DNA of 64,000 bases from Parahaliea mediterranea (GTDB lineage Bacteria; Pseudomonadota; Gammaproteobacteria; Pseudomonadales; Halieaceae), in the NCBI RefSeq assembly GCF_017255185.1, contig NZ_JAFKCZ010000002.1:186001-250000 (forward strand). The letters are read 5' to 3'. The notes below the pieces were generated by a model that did not search any database, had not been told where the DNA came from, and worked only from the letters and a program-made list of their open reading frames with translations. This document shows positions 1-8,910 of this stretch, piece after piece. Each line of letters starts with the position of its first letter. The stretch's first letter is position 1. Position numbers and translations under genes: made by a program.

Positions 1-2
1 CG

Positions 3-419
3 GGCGTGCTGGCGCCGGGGGTCGCGGCCGAGCGGGCCCGCCCCGCGCGACGGGCGCTGCGCCCGCTGTACCGTTTTGCCGACGTGCTCAGTGCCATGTC
101 CCACCCCGGCGCGGCACTGCTGCGGGCGCTGATGACCCGCGAGAGCACCCTGTGCAAGTGCGAGGAAGTGACCGTGGGCACGGTGCGCGCACTGCTCGAC
201 GAAAACCCCTTCACCGCGGACCTCAACGCCCTGAAACTGCAGTCCCGCTGTGGCATGGGCATGTGCCAGGGTCGCTACTGCCAATACCAGCTGCGCACCC
301 TGCTGCATAGCCAGCGGCCCGACCTGGCGACCGGCGACGACGGCTTTCAGGCCCGCTTCCCCGTCAAACCCGTGTCGATAGGAGCACTGGCGACAACCCC
401 GACACCAGAAGAACAATAG
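3..419 (+). CDS. C-terminal part of FAD/NAD(P)-binding oxidoreductase with BFD-like [2Fe-2S] domain (5' end outside window)
   Basis: Only the last ~139 codons are present; the frame is open to the window edge, so the gene begins upstream. The visible part carries the four cysteines of a BFD-like (bacterioferritin-associated ferredoxin type) [2Fe-2S] domain: CKCEE followed about 33 residues later by CGMGMCQGRYC. This arrangement is typical of the C-terminus of opine/octopine dehydrogenase A subunits, HcnB and related two-subunit FAD amine dehydrogenases, where it binds a cluster between the flavin and partner subunits. It could equally be a single-chain FAD oxidoreductase; the substrate cannot be told from this fragment. 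The GTG at 6 is only an internal codon. It ends about 150 bp before the nitronate monooxygenase gene on the same strand. Confidence 0.8.
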   Translation, partial: GVLAPGVAAERARPARRALRPLYRFADVLSAMSHPGAALLRALMTRESTLCKCEEVTVGTVRALLDENPFTADLNALKLQSRCGMGMCQGRYCQYQLRTLLHSQRPDLATGDDGFQARFPVKPVSIGALATTPTPEEQ

Positions 420-573
420 GGGACGGATACCTATTTCGGTTTGTGTCGGCCGTCTGGCGCGGTCCCGCGGCGGTGAAGGATTGCGCCATTTTCACTGGCA
501 CTGTGCCGACATTGCCGCCCGGCGTCCCGCGACCAATACTGCCACTCCAGACAATGGTTCGCGGAGACAGGCC

Positions 574-1701
574 ATGACCAACCCCCTGTGTGCAAAACTC
601 GGTATCGATTACCCCATCTTCGCCTTCACCCACTGCCGCGACGTGGTGGTGGCGGTGAGCAAGGCCGGCGGCATCGGCGTGCTGGGCGCCGTGGGCTTCT
701 CGCCCGAGCAGTTGCAGGAAGAGCTCGACTGGATCGACGAACACATCGGCGACAAGCCCTACGGCGTGGACATCGTGATCCCCCAGAAGTACGAGGGCAT
801 GGGCGACATGAGCGCCGGGGAACTGGAGAAAAAACTGTGGGAGATGGTGCCCCAGGCGCACATCGACTTCGCCCAGAAGCTGCTGGCGGACCACGGGGTG
901 CCCGAGTGGCCCGACGGCAGCACGAGCATGGGCTTGATGGGCTGGACCGAGGCCACCGCCACGCCGCTACTGGAAGAGGCCCTCACCCGGCCCAAATGCC
1001 GGCTGATCGCCAACGCCCTGGGCACTCCCCCGGCGGACAAGATCAAGCAGGTACAGGACTCCGGCCGCCTGATCGGCGCCCTCTGCGGCAAGGTGAAACA
1101 AGCCGTGGCGCACAAGGAGGCGGGGCTGGATTTCGTGGTCGCCCAGGGCGGCGAGGGCGGCGGCCACACCGGCGACGTGGGCTCGGTGGTGCTGTGGCCG
1201 CAGATCGTCGACGCCATCGGCGATCTGCCGATGCTGGCGGCCGGCGGGATCGGCAACGGCCGCCAGATCGCCGCGGCCCTGTCCCTGGGCGCCGCCGGGG
1301 TATGGACCGGGTCACTGTGGCTCACGGTGGAGGAGGCCCACACCCAACCGGCGCAGAAGCAGTCCCTGCTCAACGCCACCAGCGAAGACACGGTGCGCTC
1401 CCGCTCCTGGACCGGCAAGTCCTGCCGCATGCTGAAGAACGACTGGACCGAGGCCTGGGAGCGCCCCGATACTCCCGAGCCCCTGGGCATGCCCCTGCAG
1501 GGCCTGGTCACCTCCGACGGCATTCGCCGCACCGCGGTCTACGCCGACAAGGGCGAGTGCCAAAAAGTGGCCTTTAACCCCTGCGGCCAGGTCATCGGCC
1601 AGATCAACCAGGTGGAATCCTGCCGCCAGGTGATGCAGCGGCTGCTGGAGGAGTACGTCGACGCGGTGGGCATGGCCGGGGGCATGCTGCCCGAAGGCTG
1701 A
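574..1701 (+). CDS. Nitronate monooxygenase / 2-nitropropane dioxygenase family FMN enzyme
   Basis: A 375-residue TIM-barrel flavoprotein of the nitronate monooxygenase (NMO, former 2-nitropropane dioxygenase) family, expected to bind FMN and oxidise nitronates or a related activated carbon acid. Visible marks: an N-terminal strand DYPIFAFTHC, the glycine-rich stretch QGGEGGGHTGDVG (phosphate-binding region) near residue 190, and MLAAGGIGNG followed by LGAAGVWTGS, the classic second FMN-phosphate loop. The ATG at 574 was chosen because the purine-rich GCGGAGACAG sits just upstream and the protein start aligns with the family; the frame is open further upstream to 481 but that part looks like non-coding sequence. 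Some members with this longer C-terminus act on other substrates, so the substrate is open. Transcription ends at the terminator at 1723-1753. Confidence 0.85.
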   Translation: MTNPLCAKLGIDYPIFAFTHCRDVVVAVSKAGGIGVLGAVGFSPEQLQEELDWIDEHIGDKPYGVDIVIPQKYEGMGDMSAGELEKKLWEMVPQAHIDFAQKLLADHGVPEWPDGSTSMGLMGWTEATATPLLEEALTRPKCRLIANALGTPPADKIKQVQDSGRLIGALCGKVKQAVAHKEAGLDFVVAQGGEGGGHTGDVGSVVLWPQIVDAIGDLPMLAAGGIGNGRQIAAALSLGAAGVWTGSLWLTVEEAHTQPAQKQSLLNATSEDTVRSRSWTGKSCRMLKNDWTEAWERPDTPEPLGMPLQGLVTSDGIRRTAVYADKGECQKVAFNPCGQVIGQINQVESCRQVMQRLLEEYVDAVGMAGGMLPEG

Positions 1702-1722
1702 GCCGGCGCCACCGCGGCCAAC

Positions 1723-1753
1723 AAAAACGGCACCCCGTTGGGTGCCGTTTTTT
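1723..1753. terminator. Bidirectional Rho-independent terminator
   Basis: A 12-bp stem (AAAAACGGCACC pairing with GGTGCCGTTTTT) with a 6-nt loop is followed by a T run on the + strand and, read from the other side, by a T run on the - strand. It lies between the convergent nitronate monooxygenase (+) and TonB receptor (-) genes, so it can serve both. Confidence 0.9.
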
Positions 1754-1800
1754 GTTCAGGTGCCGGTGGCCGCTCGCGGCCGGCCGGCTCCGGTGTCGCG

Positions 1801-4161
1801 TCAGAAGGCGAATTGCAGGCTCAACCAGTAGTTGCGCCCCGCCGCCATCACGTTGTAGTGGTCGCTGAATTGCACCTCGTCCGAGTCCGCCTCGTAAACG
1901 CCGTCGCCATCGAGGTCCACGAACTCCGTGCTATAGGTGGTGAAATCCTCGTCCAGCAGGTTGTTGACCCGCCCGGTCAGGGTAATGTGCTCGGTGACGG
2001 CGTAGCGAATACCCAGGTTCCACAGATCGTAGTCCTCGTAGTACTGGGCCTTGTCCAGCACGTTGTTCCAGCCGCGGTAGCGATCGGAGCGGAGCTCGCC
2101 CTGCAGCGACAGGGTCAGGCTGTCGAGGACCCGCCAGTCCAGGGTCAGGTTGGCCATGTGCTCGGCGGTGTTGGTCAGGGGTTGCCCCTCCTCGGGGCCG
2201 CTCTTCTGTTCGCTGTCGGTCCAGGTGTAGTTGGCGTTCAGGCTCCAGCGCTCGCTGATCAGGTAGCGCCCGGCCACCTCCACCCCTTGCAGGTCGACAT
2301 CGTCGATATTGATCTTCTGGCTGTAGGTGGTGTAACCCAGCTGGTCGTAGGCGCCCAGGTTGACGCAGGGGCGAACGCCACCGGTCACCTCGCAGCTCAT
2401 CACGGTGTCGCCCCGGGCGATCTTGTCCTCGAAGCGGGTGTTGAAGTAGGTGACGTTGAATTTGTGCCCCTGCTCGCCGTCCCAATACAGCGCCACCTCG
2501 CTGTTGACGCTGGTTTCCGGCTCCAGTTCGGGGTTGCCGGCGAAGGGCGAGGTGCCCTGGCCACCGAAACCGGTGATGCCGTCGTAGAGGTCGGTGGTCT
2601 GGGGCGTCTTGTAGCCGGTGGCCACGCCGCCCTTGAGGGTCCAGGTGCCGTTCAGGCTATACACACCGTAGAGGCGCGGGGACACCTGGCTGCCGAACAC
2701 ATCGTGCTCGTCGTAACGCACCCCGGCGGTCACGGTCAGCGGCGACCACGGGGTCCAGCTGTCCTCGACGAACAGGGAGTACATCTTCTGTTCCTGGACG
2801 GCGCCGGGGCGGTTGCTTTCCATGCCAAACACACCGTCTTCCAGTTCGCCGTCGATGACCTGGCCGCCCAGCACCAGCATGTGGCTACCGTAGGCTTCAA
2901 GAGGAATGTCCAGGCGCGCGTCCAGGGTGTACTGGCTGCTGTCGAGGGGGCGCGCCGGCCGCGGCAGGAAGGTCGCCTCCGCCAGGGCCTTGCGCTCGGC
3001 TTCGGGCATGCCGGCGTAGTCGCCGGTACCGTAGTACATTTGCGCCAGCAGCAGGCGCTCGTCCACGGTGAGCGGCAGGGTACGCCCTTCGTTTTTGGTG
3101 TCCACGTGGGACAACGCCAGATAGCTGGTACCAAAGCGCCACTGCCCCTCGTGACTCAATGACCACCAGTCGCGGGTAAACTCCTGGTCCGCGGCGTAGC
3201 CGGCCCGCGGATTGAGTTGACCGCGCCGCTCCTGCCACAGGGCCTCGATGTTGTCCTTGGTGCCCAGGGGGTAGCTCAAATCCCCGGTTTCCGGGTCGAC
3301 AATGGGCGTATTGTCGTACTCCTGGCTCGAACTGTCGTAGTCAAAACGGAGGGTATTGCGGTCATCCGGCGTAAAGGTCAGGGTGAGACCGTACTCCTGG
3401 GTTTCGCTCTCCACGGTGCGGCCGCCGCCGCCAAAACCGACACTGCGCACATGGCGTTCGCCGTTGGGGTCGAACACCGGGTCGAGGGTGGGCGAGGAGG
3501 CCTCGGTTTCGTAGTAACTGCCGCGCAGCCCGAGGCCCAGCTTGCCCTCGACCAGCGGCCCGGTGGCGGTGAAGTCCACCTGGGTGTCATTGCCGAAATC
3601 GTCGTTTTCCTGCAGGGTGCCACTGATGCTGGTGGAACCGAACCACTCGTCGCTGACTTTCTTGGTGATGATATTGATCACCCCGCCAAGGGCGTCGGCG
3701 CCGTAGAGAGTCGATGCGGGCCCGCGGATCACCTCGATGCGCTCGATCGCCTCGGCGGGGGGCATGTGACCGAAGGCATTGCCGCCAAAGTTGTTGGGGT
3801 AGATATCGCCGTGGTTGTTCTGGCGTTTGCCGTCGATCAGGTAGAGCGTGTACTCGCCGGTCAGGCCGCGCATGCTGACCGTGCCCTGCCCGGTCTTGTC
3901 GCGGCTGGTGCCGATATCGATCCCCTCCTGGTACTTGAGCATGTCCAGCAGGTTGGCGTGGGGGCGGGTGAGGATGTCTTCCTGGGAAATCACCGAGATG
4001 CTGGCCGGCGCGTCGGTCAGTTTTTGCTCGTAGCCCGAAGCCGTCACCACCATTTCTTCCATGGCGCGCGACCTGGCTGCGCCCTCGGCCACGGCGGCCT
4101 GGGCAATAGTGTGTGAAACGGCTACAGCCAGCGCGGCCCGTTGAAATCCCTGCAATGTCAT
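1801..4161 (-). CDS. TonB-dependent outer-membrane receptor, catecholate siderophore/colicin-receptor type
   Basis: A 786-residue ligand-gated outer-membrane porin that would import an iron chelate using energy from TonB-ExbBD. After a short hydrophobic leader comes a TonB-box-like stretch (MEEMVVTASG), a plug domain with the signature VIRGPASTLYGADALGG, and a 22-strand-type barrel ending in an aromatic residue (LQFAF), as expected for BAM insertion. Length and plug sequence fit the FepA/CirA/IrgA group. The ATG at 4161 has a GGGGGA Shine-Dalgarno 6 nt upstream. A Fur-type operator lies in the 93-bp gap before it, implying iron-repressed expression. The ligand is not deducible; the four cysteines seen in the barrel loop region (CEV, RPCVN) are usual for extracellular loops. 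Confidence 0.9.
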   Translation of the reverse strand: MTLQGFQRAALAVAVSHTIAQAAVAEGAARSRAMEEMVVTASGYEQKLTDAPASISVISQEDILTRPHANLLDMLKYQEGIDIGTSRDKTGQGTVSMRGLTGEYTLYLIDGKRQNNHGDIYPNNFGGNAFGHMPPAEAIERIEVIRGPASTLYGADALGGVINIITKKVSDEWFGSTSISGTLQENDDFGNDTQVDFTATGPLVEGKLGLGLRGSYYETEASSPTLDPVFDPNGERHVRSVGFGGGGRTVESETQEYGLTLTFTPDDRNTLRFDYDSSSQEYDNTPIVDPETGDLSYPLGTKDNIEALWQERRGQLNPRAGYAADQEFTRDWWSLSHEGQWRFGTSYLALSHVDTKNEGRTLPLTVDERLLLAQMYYGTGDYAGMPEAERKALAEATFLPRPARPLDSSQYTLDARLDIPLEAYGSHMLVLGGQVIDGELEDGVFGMESNRPGAVQEQKMYSLFVEDSWTPWSPLTVTAGVRYDEHDVFGSQVSPRLYGVYSLNGTWTLKGGVATGYKTPQTTDLYDGITGFGGQGTSPFAGNPELEPETSVNSEVALYWDGEQGHKFNVTYFNTRFEDKIARGDTVMSCEVTGGVRPCVNLGAYDQLGYTTYSQKINIDDVDLQGVEVAGRYLISERWSLNANYTWTDSEQKSGPEEGQPLTNTAEHMANLTLDWRVLDSLTLSLQGELRSDRYRGWNNVLDKAQYYEDYDLWNLGIRYAVTEHITLTGRVNNLLDEDFTTYSTEFVDLDGDGVYEADSDEVQFSDHYNVMAAGRNYWLSLQFAF

Positions 4162-4194
4162 TGTGGTCCCCCTTTATGAACTGATAATACAAAC

Positions 4195-4207
4195 GATAAT
4201 GATTATC
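4195..4207 (-). promoter_or_regulatory. Fur box upstream of the TonB receptor
   Basis: GATAATGATTATC is a perfect 6-1-6 inverted repeat matching the core of the Fur operator. A further GATAAT lies at 4183-4188, giving the hexamer array GATAAT-n6-GATAAT-n-ATTATC usual for overlapping Fur dimers. It sits 34-46 bp upstream of the receptor start codon at 4161, a good position for repression by iron-loaded Fur. Confidence 0.85.
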
Positions 4208-4254
4208 AATTATGATGCAAAGAAGCCCGGGGGTAAACTCCTATCGTTTTTTTG

Positions 4255-5799
4255 CTATCGGGGGTCGACGCCGGGCACCAGTTCCCGCATGAGCCTATCG
4301 GCCCAATCGAGAATGGCGTTCTGGGCGGACGTACCGCGCTTGCGCCAATTGGCCAGGACCAAAGCCATGCGCGGGTTATCCTCGAAGGCCCGCTGATGCC
4401 GATGGATGAATCGCCAGTACAGCGCGTTATAGGGGCAGGCGCCCTCCCCGGTTGTTCGCGCCGGACTGAAACGGCACTGCGCGCAGTGGTTCCCCTGGCG
4501 CTGGATGTACTTGCCGCTGGCGGCGTAGGGCTTGCTGGCCATCAGGCCGCCGTCGGCGTGCAGGGCCATGCCCAGGGTATTGGGCAACTCCACCCATTCA
4601 AAGGCGTCCACGTAGACCGCCAGGTACCAGTCGCAAACCGCCCCGACATCCAGCTCCGCCAACAGGGCAAAATTGCCGATCACCATCAGCCGCTGGATGT
4701 GGTGGGCATAGCCCAGGTCCAGTGTTTGCCGCAGGGCTTGGGACAGGCAGCGCAGGTCGGTGTCGGCATCCCAGAAGAAATCCGGCAGCGGCGCCTTCGC
4801 GCCCAGCGCGTTGCGTTCACCATACCCCGGCATGTAATGCCAGTAGATGCCGCGCACATACTCTCGCCAGCCCAGCACCTGGCGGATAAAGCCCTCGGCC
4901 GCGGCCAGGGAGCAGCGCCCCCGGCGCCAGGCTTCCTCGACCTGGCGGCACAGGGCCAGCGGCTCCAGCAGGCCGATATTGAGATACATCGAGATACGGG
5001 CGTGGAACAGCCAGGGCTCGCCGTCCGCCAGGGCGTCCTGGAAGCGCCCGAAATCGGGCAGGGCGTGCTCGCAGAACCAATCGAACTCCGCCAGGGCCTG
5101 ACCCGCTGTCACGGCAAACGCGAAGCGCGACAGGTCGCCCGGGTTATTGGGGAAGGCGGCGGCCACGGCCTCGAGTACCGCGCGGGTCCGGGCGTCATTG
5201 CGCACCGCCCTGCGCGGGGGAATCGCCACCTTATCGCGCCAGCCCTCGCGATTGTCGCGGTCGTAGTTCCATTGCCCGCCGGCGGGACTGCCGTCCGGTT
5301 CCAGCAGCACGCCGTAGTCACGGCGCATCTCGCGGTAGAAATGCTCCATGCGCAACTGCTTACGCCCCCGGGCCCAGTCCCGGAATCGCGCGTGACTGCA
5401 CAGGAAGCGGCTGTCCTCCAGGATCGCCACCGGCAGGCCCAGGCGGTGCCGCCAGCCCGCCATCGCCGTGCGCAGGCGGTACTCGCCGGGTTCACACAGC
5501 CACAGGCCCGCATAGCGGCGCCGCCGGCAGGTGGCGGCCACCGCCGCCTCGAGCGAGTCCAGGCCCGCTTCCAGGGGCCGGTAATGCACCTGGAAGCCCT
5601 CCTGTGCCAGGGTGTCGGCGAAGTGCCGCATGGCGGCGAAGACCAGGGCGATCTTGTGGCGGTTGTGGGGCACGTAGGCCGCCTCTTCCCGGACCTCGGC
5701 GAGGAGCACCTCGTCGCGGCCGGGAACCGCGTCGCGCAGCGCGGGGTTGTCGCGGCTGAGCTGGTCGCCCAGCACCAGGATCAAACGGCGGTCGGTCAT
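4255..5799 (-). CDS. Iron-sulfur bacterial cryptochrome/photolyase (FeS-BCP, PhrB type)
   Basis: A 514-residue member of the deoxyribodipyrimidine photolyase-related (DPRP, FeS-BCP) family, light-driven flavoenzymes that repair (6-4) photoproducts or act as cryptochromes. The N-terminus (LILVLGDQLSRDNPAL) is the Rossmann antenna domain. Four cysteines at about residues 351, 439, 442 and 455 match in spacing the [4Fe-4S] ligands known from Agrobacterium PhrB (350, 438, 441, 454), the last three in HCAQC and GACPYNALYW. A conserved FAD-domain stretch (LPNTLGMALHADGG) is present. The gene ends 93 bp before the iron receptor in the same orientation, with the Fur box in between, so the two are probably separately controlled. 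Function is well supported by family; exact lesion preference is inferred. Confidence 0.92.
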   Translation of the reverse strand: MTDRRLILVLGDQLSRDNPALRDAVPGRDEVLLAEVREEAAYVPHNRHKIALVFAAMRHFADTLAQEGFQVHYRPLEAGLDSLEAAVAATCRRRRYAGLWLCEPGEYRLRTAMAGWRHRLGLPVAILEDSRFLCSHARFRDWARGRKQLRMEHFYREMRRDYGVLLEPDGSPAGGQWNYDRDNREGWRDKVAIPPRRAVRNDARTRAVLEAVAAAFPNNPGDLSRFAFAVTAGQALAEFDWFCEHALPDFGRFQDALADGEPWLFHARISMYLNIGLLEPLALCRQVEEAWRRGRCSLAAAEGFIRQVLGWREYVRGIYWHYMPGYGERNALGAKAPLPDFFWDADTDLRCLSQALRQTLDLGYAHHIQRLMVIGNFALLAELDVGAVCDWYLAVYVDAFEWVELPNTLGMALHADGGLMASKPYAASGKYIQRQGNHCAQCRFSPARTTGEGACPYNALYWRFIHRHQRAFEDNPRMALVLANWRKRGTSAQNAILDWADRLMRELVPGVDPR

Positions 5800-5891
5800 G
5801 CCCTCGGTACGCGGCGGGACTAAAACCGGACCAACCAGGACGCGACGGCGAGACTACCCGCCACAAGCGAGCACCAACCACACAATGCTTG

Positions 5892-6338
5892 TCACTGCGG
5901 TATTTTGTATTCCTGTGGCAGGTTGCCAATCATCACGGTTTGCCTGCATACACGTTCCCGGATGCGCCATCCCTCAGGCAGCCTGACCAACGTATCAAGG
6001 TAGTAGCCCGCATTAGTGATACATTCCTGGGTGCCGTCCTCCAGGTGTCGCCCCATCGGCGCCATGAAATAGCAACGCGAACTCGCGCGGTCGGGGCTCT
6101 CCAGGTCAATCCGGATGTTGGACACAAAATGAAGGTTGATCGGCCAGGCCGACAGCGCGCGCGCCAACCACTCCAGGGTGGAACGGTAGGGCCCGTGCTG
6201 CCCGCCGCAACTGGTGTAATCGAGGCTCGCCCCGGGCTCGAATATCGTATCCATCAAGGACCATTCCCGCTCATCGACCATCCACGCATACTGGTACAGC
6301 AACTGCTCGATTTCGTATCTCTCACTGCCACGCTCCAC
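5892..6338 (-). CDS. SnoaL-like (NTF2-fold) domain protein
   Basis: A 148-residue cone-shaped NTF2-fold protein of the SnoaL_4 type, the group that includes small hydroxylating dioxygenase beta subunits, dehydratases and ketosteroid-isomerase-like enzymes. Visible family pattern: an N-terminal helix (EIEQLLYQYAWMVDEREW), the LMDTIFEPGASLDYT strand, and a C-terminal RIRERVCRQTVM. The GTG start at 6338 is chosen because GGGGAGGGGA lies just upstream; the longer open frame overlaps the receptor gene. It follows the interrupted TonB receptor on the same strand with 28 bp between them, so the two are likely one transcript. Substrate unknown; context suggests a step in breakdown of a small organic compound. 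Confidence 0.8.
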   Translation of the reverse strand: MERGSERYEIEQLLYQYAWMVDEREWSLMDTIFEPGASLDYTSCGGQHGPYRSTLEWLARALSAWPINLHFVSNIRIDLESPDRASSRCYFMAPMGRHLEDGTQECITNAGYYLDTLVRLPEGWRIRERVCRQTVMIGNLPQEYKIPQ

Positions 6339-6366
6339 GGTATCCCCTCCCCCAGACAAGGCCCAT

Positions 6367-8748
6367 TCAGTAACTGTAGACAAAATCCACCCCCCAACTC
6401 CTCGGATTGCCGAAGGTAGCCGCCGCCATCGGAATGGCACCGCCATCCACACCAAAATCAACGCCCCACTCCCGGTACTCCTCATCGAAGGCATTCCTGA
6501 CCCAGCAGGAAATTTTTGCCTCCCCGCCGGCCACGCGGAAGCCGCCGATATCCAGTCTCGCATCCGTCAACAGGTACGCATCCGCATTGGCATAAATATC
6601 GCGAACGGGGTTGAAGGTGTAGGCATCCGAATACGACAGGTTCCCGTGGGCGGTCATGTCCATACCCAATAGCGAAAAGTCGGCCTGAACACCAATCGAA
6701 GCGGTGTGCTCCGGGGTATAAGGGGGTTTGGCGATGTGCGCTATATCATTTCACTGGCCATCCCGATACTCGGCGTACTCCATGTCGATGTAGCCGTAGG
6801 TGAGGTTTACCCTGAGCCAGTGCACTGGCAGGACCAACAGCTCCACCTCGACGCCTTTCGCATCCGCCTCTCCGGCGTTGACGATAATACTGGATGCCCC
6901 CGTGGCCCCGGCGCGAAACTGGGACACCTGCAGATCCTCATAGCTGTTCCAGAACAACGCGCCATTGAGCCGCAGACGGCGGCCGAACCACTCCGTCTTG
7001 GCTCCCAGCTCGAAGGAGTGGATATTTTCCTCGTCCGCGGGCTGCGCAAAGGCCTCGGCGGTGGACGCCCGGATATTGAATACCCCCGCGTTGTAACCGT
7101 GGGCGTATTTGCCGTAAAGACTGACCTGCTCCGAAGCCTGGAAAACCAGGCTGAGACTGCTGGTCAACTTTGACCAGTCCCGCGTGCTGGAAACCGGCGG
7201 GTTGATGGTGGAATTGCCCAGCGTTGCCGATTTTTCATCTTCGGTGTAGCGCACCCCAACGGAGATCGTCAACCTGTCCTCGACAACCGGCGGGGTGTAG
7301 TAGAGCTGTCCGTAAATGGCTTTCGAGGTCGAATCAATGGCGTAGTCCAGGGGCACGACCACGCCCAGCGCGGACAGCGGCAACACACCGTCCACACGGC
7401 CATCGCCATCGATGTCGGAGGTGATGGCAATGAACTGCGGGTTGGACTCGCTGGCCTCGTCGTCAAAGTAAAACAGGCCCAGGGTGTAATCGAAGCGGCC
7501 ATCGCCGCCGTCGCCAAGCAGCTGCAATTCCTGGGAAAGCTGTTTATGTGCCTTGTCGAACACGGAGTGATAAATCGGCACCGAATAGCCGCCACCGTCC
7601 CCGTCGTGGCCCCGGTGCTCGGCGCTGTACTCGCGGTACGCGGTGATGGCGCGTAGCACGCCCACTGCGGTGGGCACATCGACACTCAGCCGGTGGCCGC
7701 TGATATCGACGTCCTCCTCGCGCTGGAAGTCGAGATCGAAGGTGCTGCGCCGGTGGCGACCATCGGCCACCTCGACGGCCTCGCCATAGGGGTTACCGAC
7801 ACCCGGCACCAGCGACGGCACTACCGCTGCGTCCGGATTGACGGTCAGCAACTGCATCGGTTTTGGCACGCCGTCCTGGTGTTGGCTATCGAAGGCGTAG
7901 TCAATGACAAGCTCGTCGGCGGGCTGCCAGAGAACGCGTGCGCTCCAGGCGGTGATATCCCGCGTACCCAGGTTTTCCGCCACCCCTGGCGCGCGACTGA
8001 CGTTATCGAAAAAACCGTCGTCCCGGCTGCGCAGGAAGTTGAGGCTGGCGCTTACGCCATGGCTCTGCGGCAGGTCGAGGGAGGTTCGCGTTTTCCAGTA
8101 GCCGAAATTACCCACCGACAATTCCTGGCGAAGATACAGCTCTCCACCGGGCTTTCGGGTGGCAATGTTGATGGCGCCACCTGTGGTGTTCTTGCCCCAC
8201 AAGGTGCCCTGGGGGCCGCGCAGTACCTCAATCGCCTCGATATCAATCACATCGAAGATCGCCCCGGAATTCTTGGCAATGTAGACGCCGTCCAGGTACA
8301 GCCCCACCTTGGGATCACTGGCAAAAGACGGGTCCCCGGACGACAGGCCGCGTATGCTCATACCGACATTGGCGCTGCTCGAGGGGCTCGGAATGGCCTG
8401 GAGGTTTGGCACAAAACCATTGATCCCGGTTACCGTCGAAATACCCTTTGCCTCCAGGTCGCCGGCGGAGAACGCCGTAATCGCAATGGGGGCATCCTGT
8501 AGGGGTTCGGACTTTTTCCGCGCGGTAACGATCACTTCCTCGATTTGCACGGCCGGCGCCTCCCCCGTCTCCCCCAACGCCGGCACTGCCGTGGCCAGCA
8601 GGGGGGCAAGCAGGCAGGCCCGCCACCGATCCGCGCCACCATACTGCCAGCGAACTGCATCGAAACCGCGCACCGGCGGCGCGGAACCGGCCGACCCGCG
8701 CGCGGCCGAAGCCCGCCGCGGACACTCAGGGGAATCGGAATACCGCAT
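6367..8748 (-). pseudogene. TonB-dependent receptor interrupted by one in-frame TGA codon
   Basis: The frame encodes a full-length (793-codon) TonB-dependent receptor of the catabolic-nutrient class: hydrophobic leader, TonB box EEVIVTARKK, plug motif IEVLRGPQGTLWGKNTTGG, and a barrel ending in FVYSY. Codon 666 (6751-6753) is TGA. The same frame continues without another stop through typical barrel sequence (IAKPPYTPEHTASIG, then NAFDEEYREWGVDFG) to a proper stop at 6367. There is no frame change, so a single base substitution (for example from GGA or CGA) explains it. The product as read would lose about 127 residues, including the last strands, and should not assemble. A sequencing error or a recent nonsense mutation are both possible. 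The ATG at 8748 has GGAGG 7 nt upstream. Confidence 0.85.
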
Positions 8749-8799
8749 GACCAGCCCTCCTTATAATTATCAATTCGAGCAAATCTATTTACATAAATA

Positions 8800-8827
8800 A
8801 TCATAACGGGTTATTTTTGACTGTCAA
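8800..8827 (-). promoter_or_regulatory. Sigma-70-type promoter for the TonB receptor
   Basis: On the - strand TTGACA (8822-8827) is followed after 16 bp by TATGAT (8800-8805), close to consensus. It would start transcription about 44 nt ahead of the receptor start at 8748. The surrounding intergenic DNA (8749-8910) is strikingly AT-rich for this genome. Confidence 0.65.
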
Positions 8828-8856
8828 TTGCCCTAACTGGACAATATCGTTATATT
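8828..8856 (+). promoter_or_regulatory. Probable divergent promoter for the amidohydrolase gene
   Basis: On the + strand a weak -35 (TTGCCC, 8828-8833) is spaced 17 bp from TATATT (8851-8856). It abuts the -35 of the opposite promoter, so one regulator bound here could control both directions; the Lrp-type protein encoded downstream is the obvious candidate. Confidence 0.45.
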
Positions 8857-8910
8857 CGAATCGCTATTTCAACAAGCGCTCGCACGGCGTACCCGGCGGA
8901 GGGAATAACC

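Noticed and set aside
1738-3162. A 474-codon open frame on the + strand
   Set aside because: Antisense to the TonB receptor, whose plug and barrel motifs are clear; the + frame has a Val/Gly/His-rich, family-less translation.
4252-5823. A 523-codon open frame on the + strand
   Set aside because: Antisense to the photolyase gene, which has all four cluster cysteines.
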